Shown in pieces: positions 10,032 through 21,799 of a stretch of DNA of 64,000 bases. This DNA is from Madurella fahalii (lineage: Eukaryota; Ascomycota; Sordariomycetes; Sordariales), in the NCBI GenBank assembly GCA_029876055.1, contig CM056874.1:4588001-4652000 (forward strand), read 5' to 3'. Each line of letters opens with the position of its first letter. Position 1 is the first letter of the stretch. The position numbers and the translations under genes are program-made. The notes beneath the pieces were generated by a model. It made no database searches. It was not told the origin of the DNA and saw only the letters and a list, made by a program, of their open reading frames with translations.

Positions 10032-11811
10032 ATGAAGAAGTTCTGGCCGCGGCGTGACGCCGATGCGGCCCGGCCCCGGGAGAACCCACCGCCGGGCCGG
10101 TCCTCTGAAGACCATCCGCCGGACGAGCACACACGGCTCCTGCCGAACCGTCTCGACAGCACTCCTTACCTTTCGCCAGACGACCCGGCCGTGTCTCCGT
10201 ACAACCTATGGACCGTCCGTATCGTGCGCTATGCCACTGTGGCACTCACCATCATCACCTTTGTGTGGTGGGTGCTGATGATTGTCTCCGTCTTCATCAC
10301 CCCCCCCGGTCTGCATGTTCGCGGCTCTCCCTTTTTTTCATTCAGCTACGCGTCCATCGCGCTCTTCACCCTAATCGTGTCGTTGCTGTTTTTCTCCGTC
10401 CCCAGCCAACTGGCGAGGGCGCTGAGCATCGTTACTGCCGTGCTACTGCTTGTTGATGCGATCTTGATACTAGCCGTTCCGAAGTTACAGCACGAGGAGA
10501 TATGGGTCGGGATTGCTAGTGTGATTTGGGCGTCACTGATGGCAATCTGGACCGTGGTCGTTGACCGCACTGTTCAGTGGGGCAAAGCTGAGGAAGAGGA
10601 GCGCCTGACTGGTCGGCCAGAGAGCAGACGTACCTTGACGGAGTGGGTAGAGGTCTTGCTATCCACCATCGCGCTGGCCGTCATGACATTGGTTGTGGTT
10701 TTGATGACATGCACGCTCACGCTGCGCGCTGTCGATTCAGACTTGGCGCCTCCAGGAGAGCGGTACTGGGTGGATGGGGGCAAATACCAGATCCATTTGT
10801 ATTGCTACGGTAACAAGACCGACGCTGGCGGCAATAAAACCACGACGGTTCTCTTGGAAGGAGGCGAGGATCCGGTAGAGCGCGGCTTATGGCAGTTTGC
10901 CGAGAACGCCATCAAGAACGGCTCCATTAGCAGGTTCTGCTTTGCCGACCGGCCAGGCATGGCGTGGGTAAGTTACGCACCATTCCCGGCCTTTCTTTGC
11001 GGCTTGGGATGCTGACGCGCTCGAAACAGAGCGACACAGCACCGTCTCCCCTTTCGGCCAGCATTGCCTCCGATGTCCTGAGCGAGACACTCTCCCGAGC
11101 TGGAGAACAGGGACCGTAAGTTATGCGCGCGAATCCGACATATATCTAACCTTTTCCAAAATTGCTGACAAGGTATCGTTTGACAGCTGGGTACTCGCGA
11201 GCGCAGGTATCGGTTCCCTGTATTCGCGAGTCTTCAGCTCGCGTCACGGTGACGATGTGCGTGGGATCCTGATGATCGACCCACTCCACGAAGATCTACT
11301 CTCACGAGTAGGCAACCCTGGACGCGGCTTCCTGCTTTGGATTCGAGGCGTGGTGTCACCATGCGGCCTCGATCGTATCCTGGGAGCAATGATCAGGGGT
11401 AGGCGTGCCGCGGATCGGATCTGGGGCCGTTCGTCCTATCAGTCAGGGACGACCATCTACGCAAAACTTCAGGAGAGTTTGGTAGCGGACTCGCTCACAA
11501 AGAGGGATGTGGTGTCGAGCCGGGCTATCCAAGATAAAAACACTCCACTGGTGGTGATAAGTTCGGGGAAACATCTGCGCAGTGACAAGGACTGGGACGA
11601 CAAGGTAAGCGAAACGTTCCAATTGCCCTCCCGAGAACAAAAACCGGCACTTGGCTGACACGACGGTGCGAAACAGCAACGAGATCTCACCCATCTCACA
11701 GCAAACTTGCAGGGCTGGGATATTGTGGACGATGCACCCCACCGGGTCTGGGATACCTTGAGCGGAAGAGAGGCCATCGAGAAGAGATTAAAGAAACTGG
11801 TTAGATCCTAG
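10032..11811 (+). CDS. DUF2417-type fungal membrane protein with a degenerate alpha/beta-hydrolase domain
   Basis: Four exons, 10032-10967, 11030-11115, 11187-11604 and 11677-11811, give 524 residues. An N-terminal basic, proline-rich cytosolic-type segment ends in HTRLLPNRLDSTPYLSPDD. About five transmembrane helices follow (residues about 60-240), for example VRYATVALTIITFVWWVLMI and WVEVLLSTIALAVMTLVVVL. The C-terminal half resembles an alpha/beta-hydrolase: YWVDGGKYQIHLYCYG, TTVLLEGGEDP, SRFCFADRPGMAW and ILMIDPLHED. The segment aligned with the nucleophile elbow is WVLASAGIGS, which lacks a clear GxSxG. This layout matches the fungal family called DUF2417, often labelled mitochondrial integral membrane protein. 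Location and activity are unproven. All three introns have GTAAGT or GTAAGC donors. Confidence 0.85.
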
Positions 11812-13264
11812 CGGCTTGATGCAACGCCCCAGGGAATATCATCGGTGGCGGGCTATTGGCGGTGTTGAGTTGGCGGAACAGAAGAATGCTGGTGGTTGGG
11901 GCCAAAGAGTGAGCTCCACTCGCTTGAGGTGCGAGCCATGATGACCGACTAGGATCGGGGTGGCAGCAGCTTCCGTGATGAGGATTGATTGACGGGCGGA
12001 TTGTGGATTCGTGCAGTTCGGTGAGCGACGATAGGATTTGTGGGACGCGTAGTGGATTCTGGATGTTGAGTTTACAGCGCTCTGGTGATCTGGTCTCCGT
12101 CTGGCAGCACATCGAGGAGGTCGTCTATTAGTGCCCGAATGTGGAAGAGTTGGAGAACAAATATGCAATCAAGGTGTTTTCGGCTTGGACAAAAATTACC
12201 AAAGGCCTAGGATTGCTGGCGCCAATCGGCCTTGGGGTTCTGGTTTGTAGTGCTCTTTTTCGTCCATTGGCCCATTGGCCGGGCATAAACCTGGTAATTT
12301 CCCCATCCGTGCCGTGTTGACAGGGGAATCCAGCGGGCAGCGGAGCTCTGCGTGGTGGTGTTTTCCAGGGTCGCTGCATGAGGTGGCTCACTGGCTGCTC
12401 CGTCCAAAGCAGGTCCCGTCACAGCAGGCCCGGCACGCATGCCCTCGAATCTGAGGTCTCCCTTGGGTTATTTCTGAAAAGCCGCAAGGTACTGCAACTG
12501 CAAAGGTATGGTACACGCCGTTGGTATTGTAATCCCAAACTTTCTCCGCTGCCTCTTTTTTTACCATTCCAATTTTGGCCCAGGGGCCCGCTGCCCACTG
12601 GACATTTTGACAAAGCTCGCCCACTAGAAACCTGGAAATTGGGCACTCCGCCGTGGCGGGGGCTTGTCGATCGCTGCTGTCTGACCCGACTTTGGAGTGG
12701 ATCGCACAACCCGACCTCCTGAACACCTCCGACTCTTGTCATCTCCAGCCGACCTCAGCGCACCCGCACCCGGCATCTGCAACGGGCATCCGCACCCAAC
12801 GGCCGTGCATCGAATTTCGGGTCGGTCTGCCGTCTTCTCTCGCACGCTAGGTAAAGGAAGGGAGGCTGCTACTGCTGCACCAGGCCAAGACTGGACTACG
12901 CCGATCGTCACCTCGACGCTTCCCCCTCAGCCTCGAGCGATTCAATCGTGCCTGTTGCGTCGTTCCACACAGCTCTCTGCCGAGAACGACCCAGCTATTG
13001 CGCCGGGGCGCTTCTTGCCTGTTCGCTCCCCAGCAGTATCGCGATTTCTTCCTCATTTTTTTATTTCCTCGGTCGCTGCTTGATGTTGAACTAGCTGCTT
13101 ACCCCTCCCGCTGCCGCTGCCTCTCCCGCTCCGTAACTCCGCGACGCTCAGATCCCGCATTCATAGCATCTCGCGTTCCGAACTACGATAGCCGCTCTCG
13201 ACACGAGGTTTCCATGGTGCAAGGCGAATGACCAGAAGCGGGCGGATTTGAGGACAAGTCTACC
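11812..13264. promoter_or_regulatory. Upstream region and probable long 5' leader of lrg1
   Basis: This 1.45-kb stretch has no credible reading frame. From about 12700 to 13260 the plus strand is C/T-rich (CCTCCC, CTCCCGCTCC, TTTTTTATTTCC), as in long fungal 5' leaders. This suggests that the lrg1 transcript begins well upstream of its ATG. A purine/pyrimidine-mixed stretch before that is presumed promoter. Confidence 0.45.
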
Positions 13265-16200
13265 ATGGCAGGATACGATTACGGTGGCGGCCCGGGCGGC
13301 GATTGGGCTTATGGTCATCCTTTAGCGCCTGGTGGTGGTGGTGGTGGTGGTGGTGGTGTTGTTGGTGGTGGTAGTGGTGGTGTTGTTGGTGGTGGTAGTG
13401 GTGGTAGTGATAGCCCGTATCGGATGGACCAGGAGCAAGCCAGCCGGGCGCCACCACCATCTTGGCACAACGGGGCCCATGGGAATCAGACCGGAAGACC
13501 GCCAGCATCTCCCGCGTTGAGCGCCGCCGACACGGATACCGAGTCAAGACGCAGCGGGGAGCGGAACCGGTCCCGGCCGCGGGGCTCGAGATCTGCCAGC
13601 GGCCAGGTGCGGACATGTAAAAAATGCGGAGAGCCGTTGACCGGGCAGTTCGTGCGCGCCCTGGACGGGACCTTCCACTTGGATTGTTTTAGGTGCCGCG
13701 TGAGTCTGCCGCCGCTTGACGCCTCCATCGAGCTTCCTCGCTGACTACCGCGTCATAGGACTGTGGCCAGATTGTGGCTTCCAAATTCTTCCCGGCAGAC
13801 GACGAAAATGGCGCGGGCCAGTACCCCCTTTGTGAGACGGACTACTTCCGCCGACTCGGTCTGCTGTGCCATCAATGCGGCGGTGCGCTCCGGGGATCCT
13901 ACATCACCGCACTCGACCGCAAATACCACGTCGATCATTTCACTTGTTCCCTATGCCCTACTGTGTTTGGCGCTCAGGACAGCTACTACGAGCATGACGG
14001 CCAGGTCTACTGCCACTACCACTACTCGACGCAGTTTGCCCAACGCTGCAACGGCTGCCAGGCCGCCATCCTCAAGCAGTTTGTCGAGATCTTCCGGAAT
14101 GGCCAAAACCAGCACTGGCATCCCGAATGCTACATGATCCACAAATTCTGGAATGTCCGGCTTAACCCGCCACAGGGGACGGCCACCCCCATCCAAGACG
14201 ACCCGGCCGGCCGCGAACTCGTCCGGGAGGAAGAGGAGCGCATGGAAGAGAAGGTCTATCGTATCTGGAGCGTGCTCTCGACCTTTGAGGAGTCCTCGGC
14301 CGCCTGCATATCAGACATGCTTTTGCATGTGAGCAACGGGGCCTACGTCGATGGCGTTATGGTCGCCAAGAGGTTCATTTTCCACGTTGACATCCTGTTC
14401 CGGTCAGCAGACAGGCTCGACGCTACCATGGCCCAACTAGATATGAAAGGTGGGCATTTGCTTCTGAGAGCCGGGGTACAACTCGGCGTAACGCACCCGC
14501 TAACTGTGCTCTATATGTAGGCCTCGCTTACGGACGAGAAGCCAAGCTTCTTTGTAAGAAGATTGTGGCCTTCTTCTCCCTCTTGTCCAAGACCCAGGAC
14601 AGAGCCGCCCGGAAGCCCGGCGTCACCCAAGAGCTCTTGACCTTGGTAACGGGCCTCGCCCATTACCTCAAGCTTCTCATTCGAATCTGCCTGCAGGGCG
14701 CGCTCCGGATAGAGAAAGAGCGCAACACTGCCGATGGTCTCTACCGGTTCCTTGATGACATCGGCGATCTCGAAGCACTCAAGGTTGAAGATAATTCTAC
14801 CACCACACTGCAGCTGACATCAGGAATGTCCAAGCTCTCGGCCCATGATTCGGATCAGTGCATACTTTGCCGGAAACCCATTGAAGACGAATGCGCAAAG
14901 CACGGCGAGAGCAGGTGGCATCTCGCATGCACCAATTGTTCACAATGCGGCAAGGAACTGGGACGGAGCCTCCAGGATGCGCGTCTAAACCCCTACGACT
15001 CTAAGATCCTCTGCAATACTTGCGATTCCCGCACCCCGGCGCATGCATCACCGTTCGAGCACGTCACTAAGCTGCAACAGTATGTCTTTCTGCTTCAGGT
15101 AGCCCTTGCCAGACTTCTGGAGATATTACGAGCCAGCGGTGCCATCCCGACTGCGTCGGATGATCCGAGTGGGAACGGTTACAATGCCGCCGACGGCCGA
15201 CCCAAAGCATATGGGGGTGAACATCCACACCATCACCGAGAGTCGTCTTATGAGAGCGCTCTGAACGATGTCCGAAGGTTGAAGAGCACCCGGCTAGACA
15301 AACACTTGTCATCGAGCTTTAGGAAAGCTCGCACGTCGCGAATCCTAGATGGGCCCGAAAGCAGCAGCGCGCGACCTGGCTCCTCCGGTGGTGGCGGTGG
15401 TGAAGGGGGCATCAACAAAGGCTTCCAAATCGTCGAGGAGAGAGGGATCGATGAGGAGGACATGATGCTGCCCAATCAGGATGCGCTGACGCTGGATGAT
15501 ATTCCTCGGATTGTCGCCGCCGAGCAGGCGAGAGAGCAGCGGCCATACCCCCCCGTGCGGCAGGAACTCTTCCGGTCCCCGGCAACTGAGCCTAGGTCTG
15601 GCGGGGGAGGAAGCGGCGGGCACCAGCGCAGTCTTTCCGACGGCAAGGGAGCAGACGCGCGCGCTCCTGGCGACCCTTTGCCTCCGCGCGGCCGGCGATA
15701 CTTTTCAGAGCTCTCGGCGCTAGAATATTTCATAGTCAGGCACCTTGCTGTCCTTACTATGCACCCCATGGTTGAATCCGAATTCTCGTTGGAGGAGTTG
15801 CTGGGTTTCATCGAGAGCAGGAAGCCGGCCACCTTCTGGAAGAACATCGGCAAGGCCTTTAAGAACGACGGCCGGAAAAATGTGAAGAAGAAAGGAGTCT
15901 TTGGAGTCCCATTGGAAGTCATTATTGAGAGAGACGGAGCTGAATCGACAGACGGCGTCGGGCCGGGCACTTTGAGGATTCCCGCGGTTGTCGACGACAT
16001 TATCTCGTCAATGAAGCAGATGGACCTTTCCGTCGAAGGTGTCTTCCGCAAAAATGGCAACATCAAGAGGCTCGGCGAGTTAGTCGAGAGGCTCGACAAG
16101 GAAGAGGAAGTGGATTTCGGCACGACCCATGTTGTCCAAGCGGCTGCCCTCTTGAAGCGATACCTCCGGGAACTGCCCGATCCGTTGATGACGCACAAGC

Positions 16201-17042
16201 TCTATCGGCTGTGGCTGGCAGCTGCGAAGATTCAGGATGAGCAAAAAATGCGGCATTGTCTCCATTTGACATGCTGCTTGCTCCCGAAGCCGAACCGCGA
16301 CTGCCTGGAGATTCTGTTTTGCTTCTTGAAGTGGGTTGGATCATTCCACCAGGTCGATGACGAGTCCGGGTCAAAGATGGACGTCAAGAACCTGGCCACC
16401 GTCATTGCGCCCAATGTTCTCTTCGACAAGAACGGAACTTCCAGCCTCGGCAGCGATCCGATGTATGCTATCGAGGCGGTGGAGGTGCTGATAGCAAACA
16501 TCGAGGAGATGTGCTTGGTATGGCCGGGCCTCTCAGAGCCCCTACCGTGTTCATTGCGAGTGCTAACGCATGTCTAGGTCCCCGATGATCTTCTTCACGG
16601 CCTGAACGACCCGACGCTCGTTAACAGTAACGGGGAAATCACCACTAAGGAGATTTTAAAACGATACGCGGATCGCACTACCAACGGGTTAGGCGCACGG
16701 CAGCATGCCGACGTTGCGGAGATTGTAGGGCGGCACGAGATTCCTAGTCGACCTCCACCCAGGCGGATAGAAACCGACCCGGCGACATGGCAGCAAGAAA
16801 GCAGTGTCCGGCCAGTGCAAGAACCTTCGGTACCACCTTTTGTCGGGCCCCCGGCCCAAGGGACGCCACCGCCAAAACGTGGACCTTATGATGTCCCCCC
16901 GCAGCAGTCTCCGTACGTGCAGGTCGACAACACCGGGACGGGACCACCAGATAATAACAGCCGCAACCAACCCCAGCAACGGGAGTGGAGGAATTCCGGA
17001 TGGGGAAGGCAAAACAGTGGATTGACCACTGGCACTGTCTAG
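13265..17042 (+). CDS. lrg1: LIM-domain Rho GTPase-activating protein, Lrg1 type
   Basis: Four exons, 13265-13699, 13759-14449, 14521-16517 and 16578-17042, give 1,195 residues. A Gly-rich N-terminus encoded by GGT repeats precedes LIM zinc fingers: CKKCG at about residue 117, CHQCG at about 181, a shorter CNGC unit at about 242 and CILC at about 489. The RhoGAP domain spans about residues 834-1040. It begins GVFGVPLEVIIERDG, has the arginine-finger loop VEGVFRKNGNIKRL, the block AAALLKRYLRELPDPLM and ends KNLATVIAPNVLF. A Pro/Gln-rich tail follows. In yeast and Neurospora, Lrg1 is a Rho1 GAP that restrains cell-wall signalling and is needed for polar hyphal growth; that role here is inferred. 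Spacing and domain order match the family. Confidence 0.93.
13333..13411 (+). repeat. GGT-rich coding repeat in lrg1 exon 1
   Basis: Tandem GGT codons interrupted by GTT and AGT create a Gly-rich stretch with two near-identical GGTGTTGTTGGTGGTGGTAG units. The segment is in frame, so length changes by whole codons would be tolerated. It is probably a flexible, polymorphic linker. Confidence 0.8.
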
Positions 17043-18110
17043 GAGCCAAGCAGCCCGTGATATTTTTCTGTTCTCATCTTCCCGGTCATACGACTTGGCT
17101 GGCTCTTTTATGGGTTCCATCGCACGCGGAGACCACACCACCTACGCACAGGCGTCATTTTTTTTTTTTTTCTTCCCTCCCTTCGGGTTTTAGGGCTGTA
17201 GACGGTATAATTTTTCGATGCAATGCAAGCATGGTTGCTCGGCGTTTGAGACATTCATGTTATTCCCTTTCAGCTACGGAATTTGATACTAAAACTTTCT
17301 TTTGTCACTTTTGCTCACATTCTTGGCCACGATTAGCAGACAGTTGCACCAAACAAAATCGATCCTCTCACTTGGCAGATTTATAAATTGCCACAAAGGG
17401 GGTGAAAGAAAAAGAAAACGAAAAGAAAAGAAGAAAAAAAAGGAGAGGAGGGGTGGTGGGACCTACAATCGAAGAGTTGGGGATGAGCAAGCAAGCGGTC
17501 TTTGGGATTGAAAGACTAGCAAGGGCGCGAGGCGGGAAAGCAAGAAGATCCTCTTTTATTACTTTCTCTTTCCAGGGTCAAAGTGTTGTCCATCTGTTTT
17601 GGAGTAAGGCAGTGCTTGATACATGTAGTTAGGTACTCAGATCCTATATACCTCGTGGGGTACAAGCCACAGGCGAATATAAATCTGGTGCAGTGCTTGG
17701 TGGTTTCTATGTTTGATTGGAGTTCATGATGGAGAGATATTGTTTGTTGGGATCTTATGCAAAATGATTACAAATATACTAGTTGAGAAGGTAAATTTAA
17801 ACAAACAAATGTAAACTGAGGCGTCAACCCAAAGGAACACTCCCCGAAGGGAAGAAACCGTGTCCCTTGATGGTATGACCGTTCATAACTGAGATATTGG
17901 ACTCATCTTCCTGATGTTTACATGATAAGCAAGCCCTCTCCTAACTCTGTCCTTCTTCCGTCCCTAACCTATTACTAACGCCCGGATCTTTCATTAGATA
18001 TAAGATATGAAGCTGGAAACATACAGGTGCACGCTCGTCATCTGTATCAAACGACGCAGACCTTTCTGTTTCAACCCTTTCCGGAGTCTGCAACTGGATG
18101 CTGCTCACTC
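17043..18110. other. Convergent intergenic region, lrg1 / erg26
   Basis: About 1.07 kb between convergent stops. It holds a 13-nt T run near 17160 and a purine-rich A/G tract at about 17402-17455 (AAAGAAAAGAAG type). The region is more AT-rich than the flanks, especially 17640-17990, as expected for 3' UTRs. No gene seen. Confidence 0.45.
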
Positions 18111-19293
18111 CTACTTATTGCTTCTTTGCTCTTGTTCCAGAGTCCACTTCACCGACCTTCTCACGCCCTCATCTAAGCTCACTAGCGGCTTATAGCCCAG
18201 CCGCTTCTTCGCCTTGGAGATATCGTAGTACCGCGTCATGCAGCTGTAGACGATCCGCTGGCGATTGAACGTCGGTGGCTTGCGGATAATCCAGAAAAAC
18301 ACTTCGCTCAAGTAACCTAGCACCATGCCGAGCTCCCTGGGGAGGACCCTGACGTGGTCGACGCCCAGAGGCGAGCCGGCAGCGGCCCAGACGGCGCGGC
18401 AGAAATCCCAGAAGTAGACCGGGCTATCGTTGGTGATGATGAACGCCTCACCGTCCACCCGCTCATGGTCCAGCGGTACTGTGCTCGATGCGGCGGTGAC
18501 GAGAAGGGCGCGCGCAGCGAGGAGGTGGCCGTGGGCGACGTTTTCAACGTAAGTGAAGTCAAAGAGGTTGTTGTTGTTCCCGACCTGCACGCCTGTCCGA
18601 CCTTGGCGATAGATGTTGATCATGTGGTATAGCACCATGGTGTCGCCCTCGCCCATGATCCCCGAGGGACGGATGGCGCATGTCAGTAGCTTGGGCGCTT
18701 CGGCCGCGCGGTTAGCAGCAAGGACGAGTTCTTCGGCCGCAGCCTGGGATGCCCTGTGTCAGCGGCGAGGCCAAAGCCTTGAGTTGGCTTGGGGATCTGT
18801 GGTTTCGTACCTTTGTCTCCGAGTAATACTCGCTCTGATCATTGCCGCGGACCACCGGCCACCGTTCGTCGGCGTTGATCAGATCGCTCCGATTGTCGCT
18901 CATGACGCTTGCCGAGCTCGTGTACACCAGGGCCTTGACGCCCGTCGTCTGGCACGCCTTGACCACGGCCGCCGTCCCGTCCACGTTGACCTTCTTGAAC
19001 AGCGCGTGAGAGACGCTGTCGTTTGACTGGGCTGGGGGCGATGCGGTGTGGACAACTACGTCTGGCCGGACTTTCGCAAAGATGCTCTCGAGTTTTGCGG
19101 CGTCGGTGATGTCGGCTTCATAGTAGGCCACGCCGTCCGAGTCGGGTCTCCGATTGCGAGTGCAACGCAGGTCAATGACCGACACGGTACACGTGTAGTC
19201 GCGAAGCAACAGACGGACGACATGATGCCCCAGGAAGCCGCAGCCGCCAATTACCATAACAGAGCCTAAATCTGGCTTCTTTTCTGATGCCAT
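18111..19293 (-). CDS. erg26: Sterol-4-alpha-carboxylate 3-dehydrogenase (decarboxylating), Erg26
   Basis: Two exons, 19293-18811 and 18743-18111, give 371 residues, the normal length. It oxidises and decarboxylates 4-carboxysterols during ergosterol C-4 demethylation, acting at the ER with Erg25 and Erg27. The protein is an extended short-chain dehydrogenase of the 3-beta-HSD family. The NAD-binding turn VIGGCGFLGHHV lies near residues 14-25, YYEADITD follows, then the substrate-site TSSASVMSDN, and the catalytic Tyr-xxx-Lys is YSETK (Y157, K161). The intron falls directly after the codon for K161. PSGIMGEGD and LFDFTYVENVAHGHLLAA are also family hallmarks. A hydrophobic patch near LGYLSEVFFWIIRKPP may bind membrane. 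It diverges from the uncharacterised gene at 19885. Confidence 0.94.
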
Positions 19294-19884
19294 TGTCGCC
19301 GTTGGGCTCTTGAAGCTTCGGGGGGAGGGAGGGGCTCGAATTGGGCTATGGCCGGAGGCTCAATGGACAGTATCGGCAGACCGTGAACGTGTCAAAGAAA
19401 GATGAATCTTCCAGGCTCGCATCTTGGCGTCCCCCCTGGAGTGAAGGCGCTACGAAGTACTGGATGTACCTTTTAGGCGGTCTCCAAGGCCAAAAAGGCC
19501 CGTGCTTAGCGCTATATCTTCAGCTTGTGATTGCTGGGCTGGAGCAGCTGAGCAAAGCTGATGCTGGACCCCGCGCTCTACGCGCTCCACGCGCCTCACG
19601 TTCGCGGCAAGTCACGTTAACAGGTTCACTTGAACTGTTCTCTAGGGGGGTTGACCAGGCAGCATTTGTCTGCTTTGTTGCCAGCTTCCTGCTACAACTT
19701 CATTTCTCCTTTGATTCTTCTACGTATATTTTGCCGTTCTTTGCTCATTCTCCCTTAGTTTGCCATTCTTCATTATTTTGACACAACATCTATAACACTC
19801 ATCACTACCTTATATCTCCCCACTCTTCAGATCTGCAGGTTTCTGTTCATGGCTACCGGCCGGGACTCAAGCTAGTCTCACAGC
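19294..19884. promoter_or_regulatory. Divergent intergenic region, erg26 / uncharacterised gene
   Basis: This 591-nt stretch holds two promoters. The right half is T/C-rich (19690-19840), a leader-like composition. A complete 8-codon uORF (ATG at 19849, stop at 19873-19875) ends 9 nt before the main ATG at 19885. Confidence 0.5.
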
Positions 19885-21339
19885 ATGGACGCAAAGAGCA
19901 GACCAGAGACGGAGATTCTGGTCCACATCACAGCGCCGGCGAGGGCTGCCGATGATGTCAAGTACCGAGCACTGGCCGCTGCTTACTTCGATTTTGAGCC
20001 AACATCCCGGACATCGGTGACGCCCTGGTTGGGTGTACGAAGAGGTGAAGGAAAGGAGACCGACCATGAGGCAGAGGAAAGCGCAAGGGAACCACCGTGC
20101 GGAGACGATGTGCCTGCTCCGGCCAGAGATCCGGGCGTCATCGAGTCCCCAATGCTCTCCTTTCGGAGTGCCATAAACAATCTGGAGTCCCCTCGCTTAC
20201 GCCGGCCGGAGGAAGCTGCGCTGCCTGAGTCGCAGCTGTCATGGCGGCCTCCTCCCAGTGTTGTTCAGGACTCCATGCCAGACAACGACTTGGCATTCCC
20301 ACAGTATTGCACGCCGACGAGGATCCTCTCACACTACACATCTATGCTCGACAGCTCCCAGTCGGACCTCTCGCCGGTCGCCCAACGGCTGGTTCGCCAA
20401 CAAAGAACTCACAGCAGTCAGCCGGGAGGCACGCCACTAGCGTTAGGATCACCATCCAGGGCAAGGAGCACAGGGTGTTTTGGATGGAAGGAGGATACGC
20501 CAGACTCACCTGCGCCGCCACAAGATGGCATTGATCAGACAACACCAAGCCAGCGCCCGAAGAAAATCAGCAAGCCGTTCGACCCGGCGCCTACAAAGGA
20601 CAGCGGTGCCACACTGATCCCTCTATCTCCCGCTGCGGGCAATAAACGCCCCTTGCCGGCAGCACACACGTATACAGACGTGGCTGATGAAACACGAATC
20701 ATGTCTTCCTATCCAAACCCAGCACACCAACCGTCACCTCCAGACCGGGCCGAGTCGGAACCGCCCCTATCCAAACGGCAGCGGGCGACGCAGGACCCAG
20801 AACCGGGCAAACCCCTGGCCAGAAGCGCGAGCGACATTGGCCCTCCGCAAGCGGGGACAACCACACACCAGCCTTCCGTCTTAGTACCCGACTGCCTAGA
20901 GATTCTCTCGCCGCCGCCGGCCACGGCGCAGAGAGAACTACGCCCGGAGGACATGATCACTGACGTGCTGGCCCGCCTCGCGCGCGAGCTGAACCTGGAC
21001 AGGCGGTTCAAGCCGCAGTCGCAAACCCGGGAGCTGCGGCCCTTTGAGAGGGGCTACTGGCTCGTCGACTGCTCGTCGTGGGAGCCGGCCCTGAAGCGGT
21101 CCGCCTGGGGCTTCCTCGCCGACTATCTGGGCAAGGGCGCCGCCGGCTGGGGCACGTCGTGCAAGCGGGACCGGGACTTCTCCTGGCTCCGCCTGTACTG
21201 CTGGGGCTGCGCCGTCGGGCACATGTACCTTGTGCTCTACCTCATGAGCAAGCGCAAGGTGCTTTACACGGGGGCGTCTTGGATTGGCGCCGAGGGCGGA
21301 CCCGTCGTTGTCATGGGGGCGAAGCCTGCCGCGACTTGA
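19885..21339 (+). CDS. Uncharacterised protein with Trp/Cys-rich C-terminal domain
   Basis: A single exon of 484 residues. Residues 1-350 are disordered-looking, rich in Pro, Ser, Thr and charged residues, with basic patches such as PPLSKRQRA that could be nuclear localisation signals. The last 130 residues are different in kind: FERGYWLVDCSSWEPALKRS, WGFLADYLGKGAAGWG, WLRLYCWGCAVGHMYLVLYL and a Gly/Val-rich end. This reads as a compact globular domain, and I recall related sequences in other filamentous fungi without a named function. There is no signal peptide or catalytic signature I can name. Its mRNA would carry a short uORF. It converges with the mitochondrial HMG gene. Confidence 0.7.
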   Translation: MDAKSRPETEILVHITAPARAADDVKYRALAAAYFDFEPTSRTSVTPWLGVRRGEGKETDHEAEESAREPPCGDDVPAPARDPGVIESPMLSFRSAINNLESPRLRRPEEAALPESQLSWRPPPSVVQDSMPDNDLAFPQYCTPTRILSHYTSMLDSSQSDLSPVAQRLVRQQRTHSSQPGGTPLALGSPSRARSTGCFGWKEDTPDSPAPPQDGIDQTTPSQRPKKISKPFDPAPTKDSGATLIPLSPAAGNKRPLPAAHTYTDVADETRIMSSYPNPAHQPSPPDRAESEPPLSKRQRATQDPEPGKPLARSASDIGPPQAGTTTHQPSVLVPDCLEILSPPPATAQRELRPEDMITDVLARLARELNLDRRFKPQSQTRELRPFERGYWLVDCSSWEPALKRSAWGFLADYLGKGAAGWGTSCKRDRDFSWLRLYCWGCAVGHMYLVLYLMSKRKVLYTGASWIGAEGGPVVVMGAKPAAT

Positions 21340-21799
21340 GTTTTGCACGCGGGGATACGGTTTATTACTTTTCTTTTCTTGAACATCTGGCGGCGCAGTT
21401 CGGGCTATGTGTTTGATGCATTGGGTGGCGGCGGACTGGTCGTATATTGGTCGATACCCCCTTTCAGGAGCATGGCGTGGGGTTGGGTTCTTTGGGATAG
21501 TTTGCATGTGTGGGTATGCTAATGAATGGTTGCCAATATGTCTAATGAAGTCGGAGAAGATGGTTTGACAAGTTCAGGCCAGAATTACATTGAGCTCTAG
21601 ACACATCTACACGGTATAGCTGAGCACAGGTCGACGGCTAGCATCGGGTAGTAGGTATTCAGCGAGCAAAGAAACCGGGTGGTTACCCAACCTTGGTAAC
21701 AGCACAACCGAGCCCTCACCACACAAGTACACAGGCACAGAAACCAAAACCTTTCCCGCGTGTCTCAGATGATTAAAAGTACAAGCCGCAAAGGACGTT
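21340..21799. other. Convergent intergenic region
   Basis: This 460-nt stretch separates two convergent stop codons and should be 3' UTR of both genes. Nothing distinctive is seen. Confidence 0.45.
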
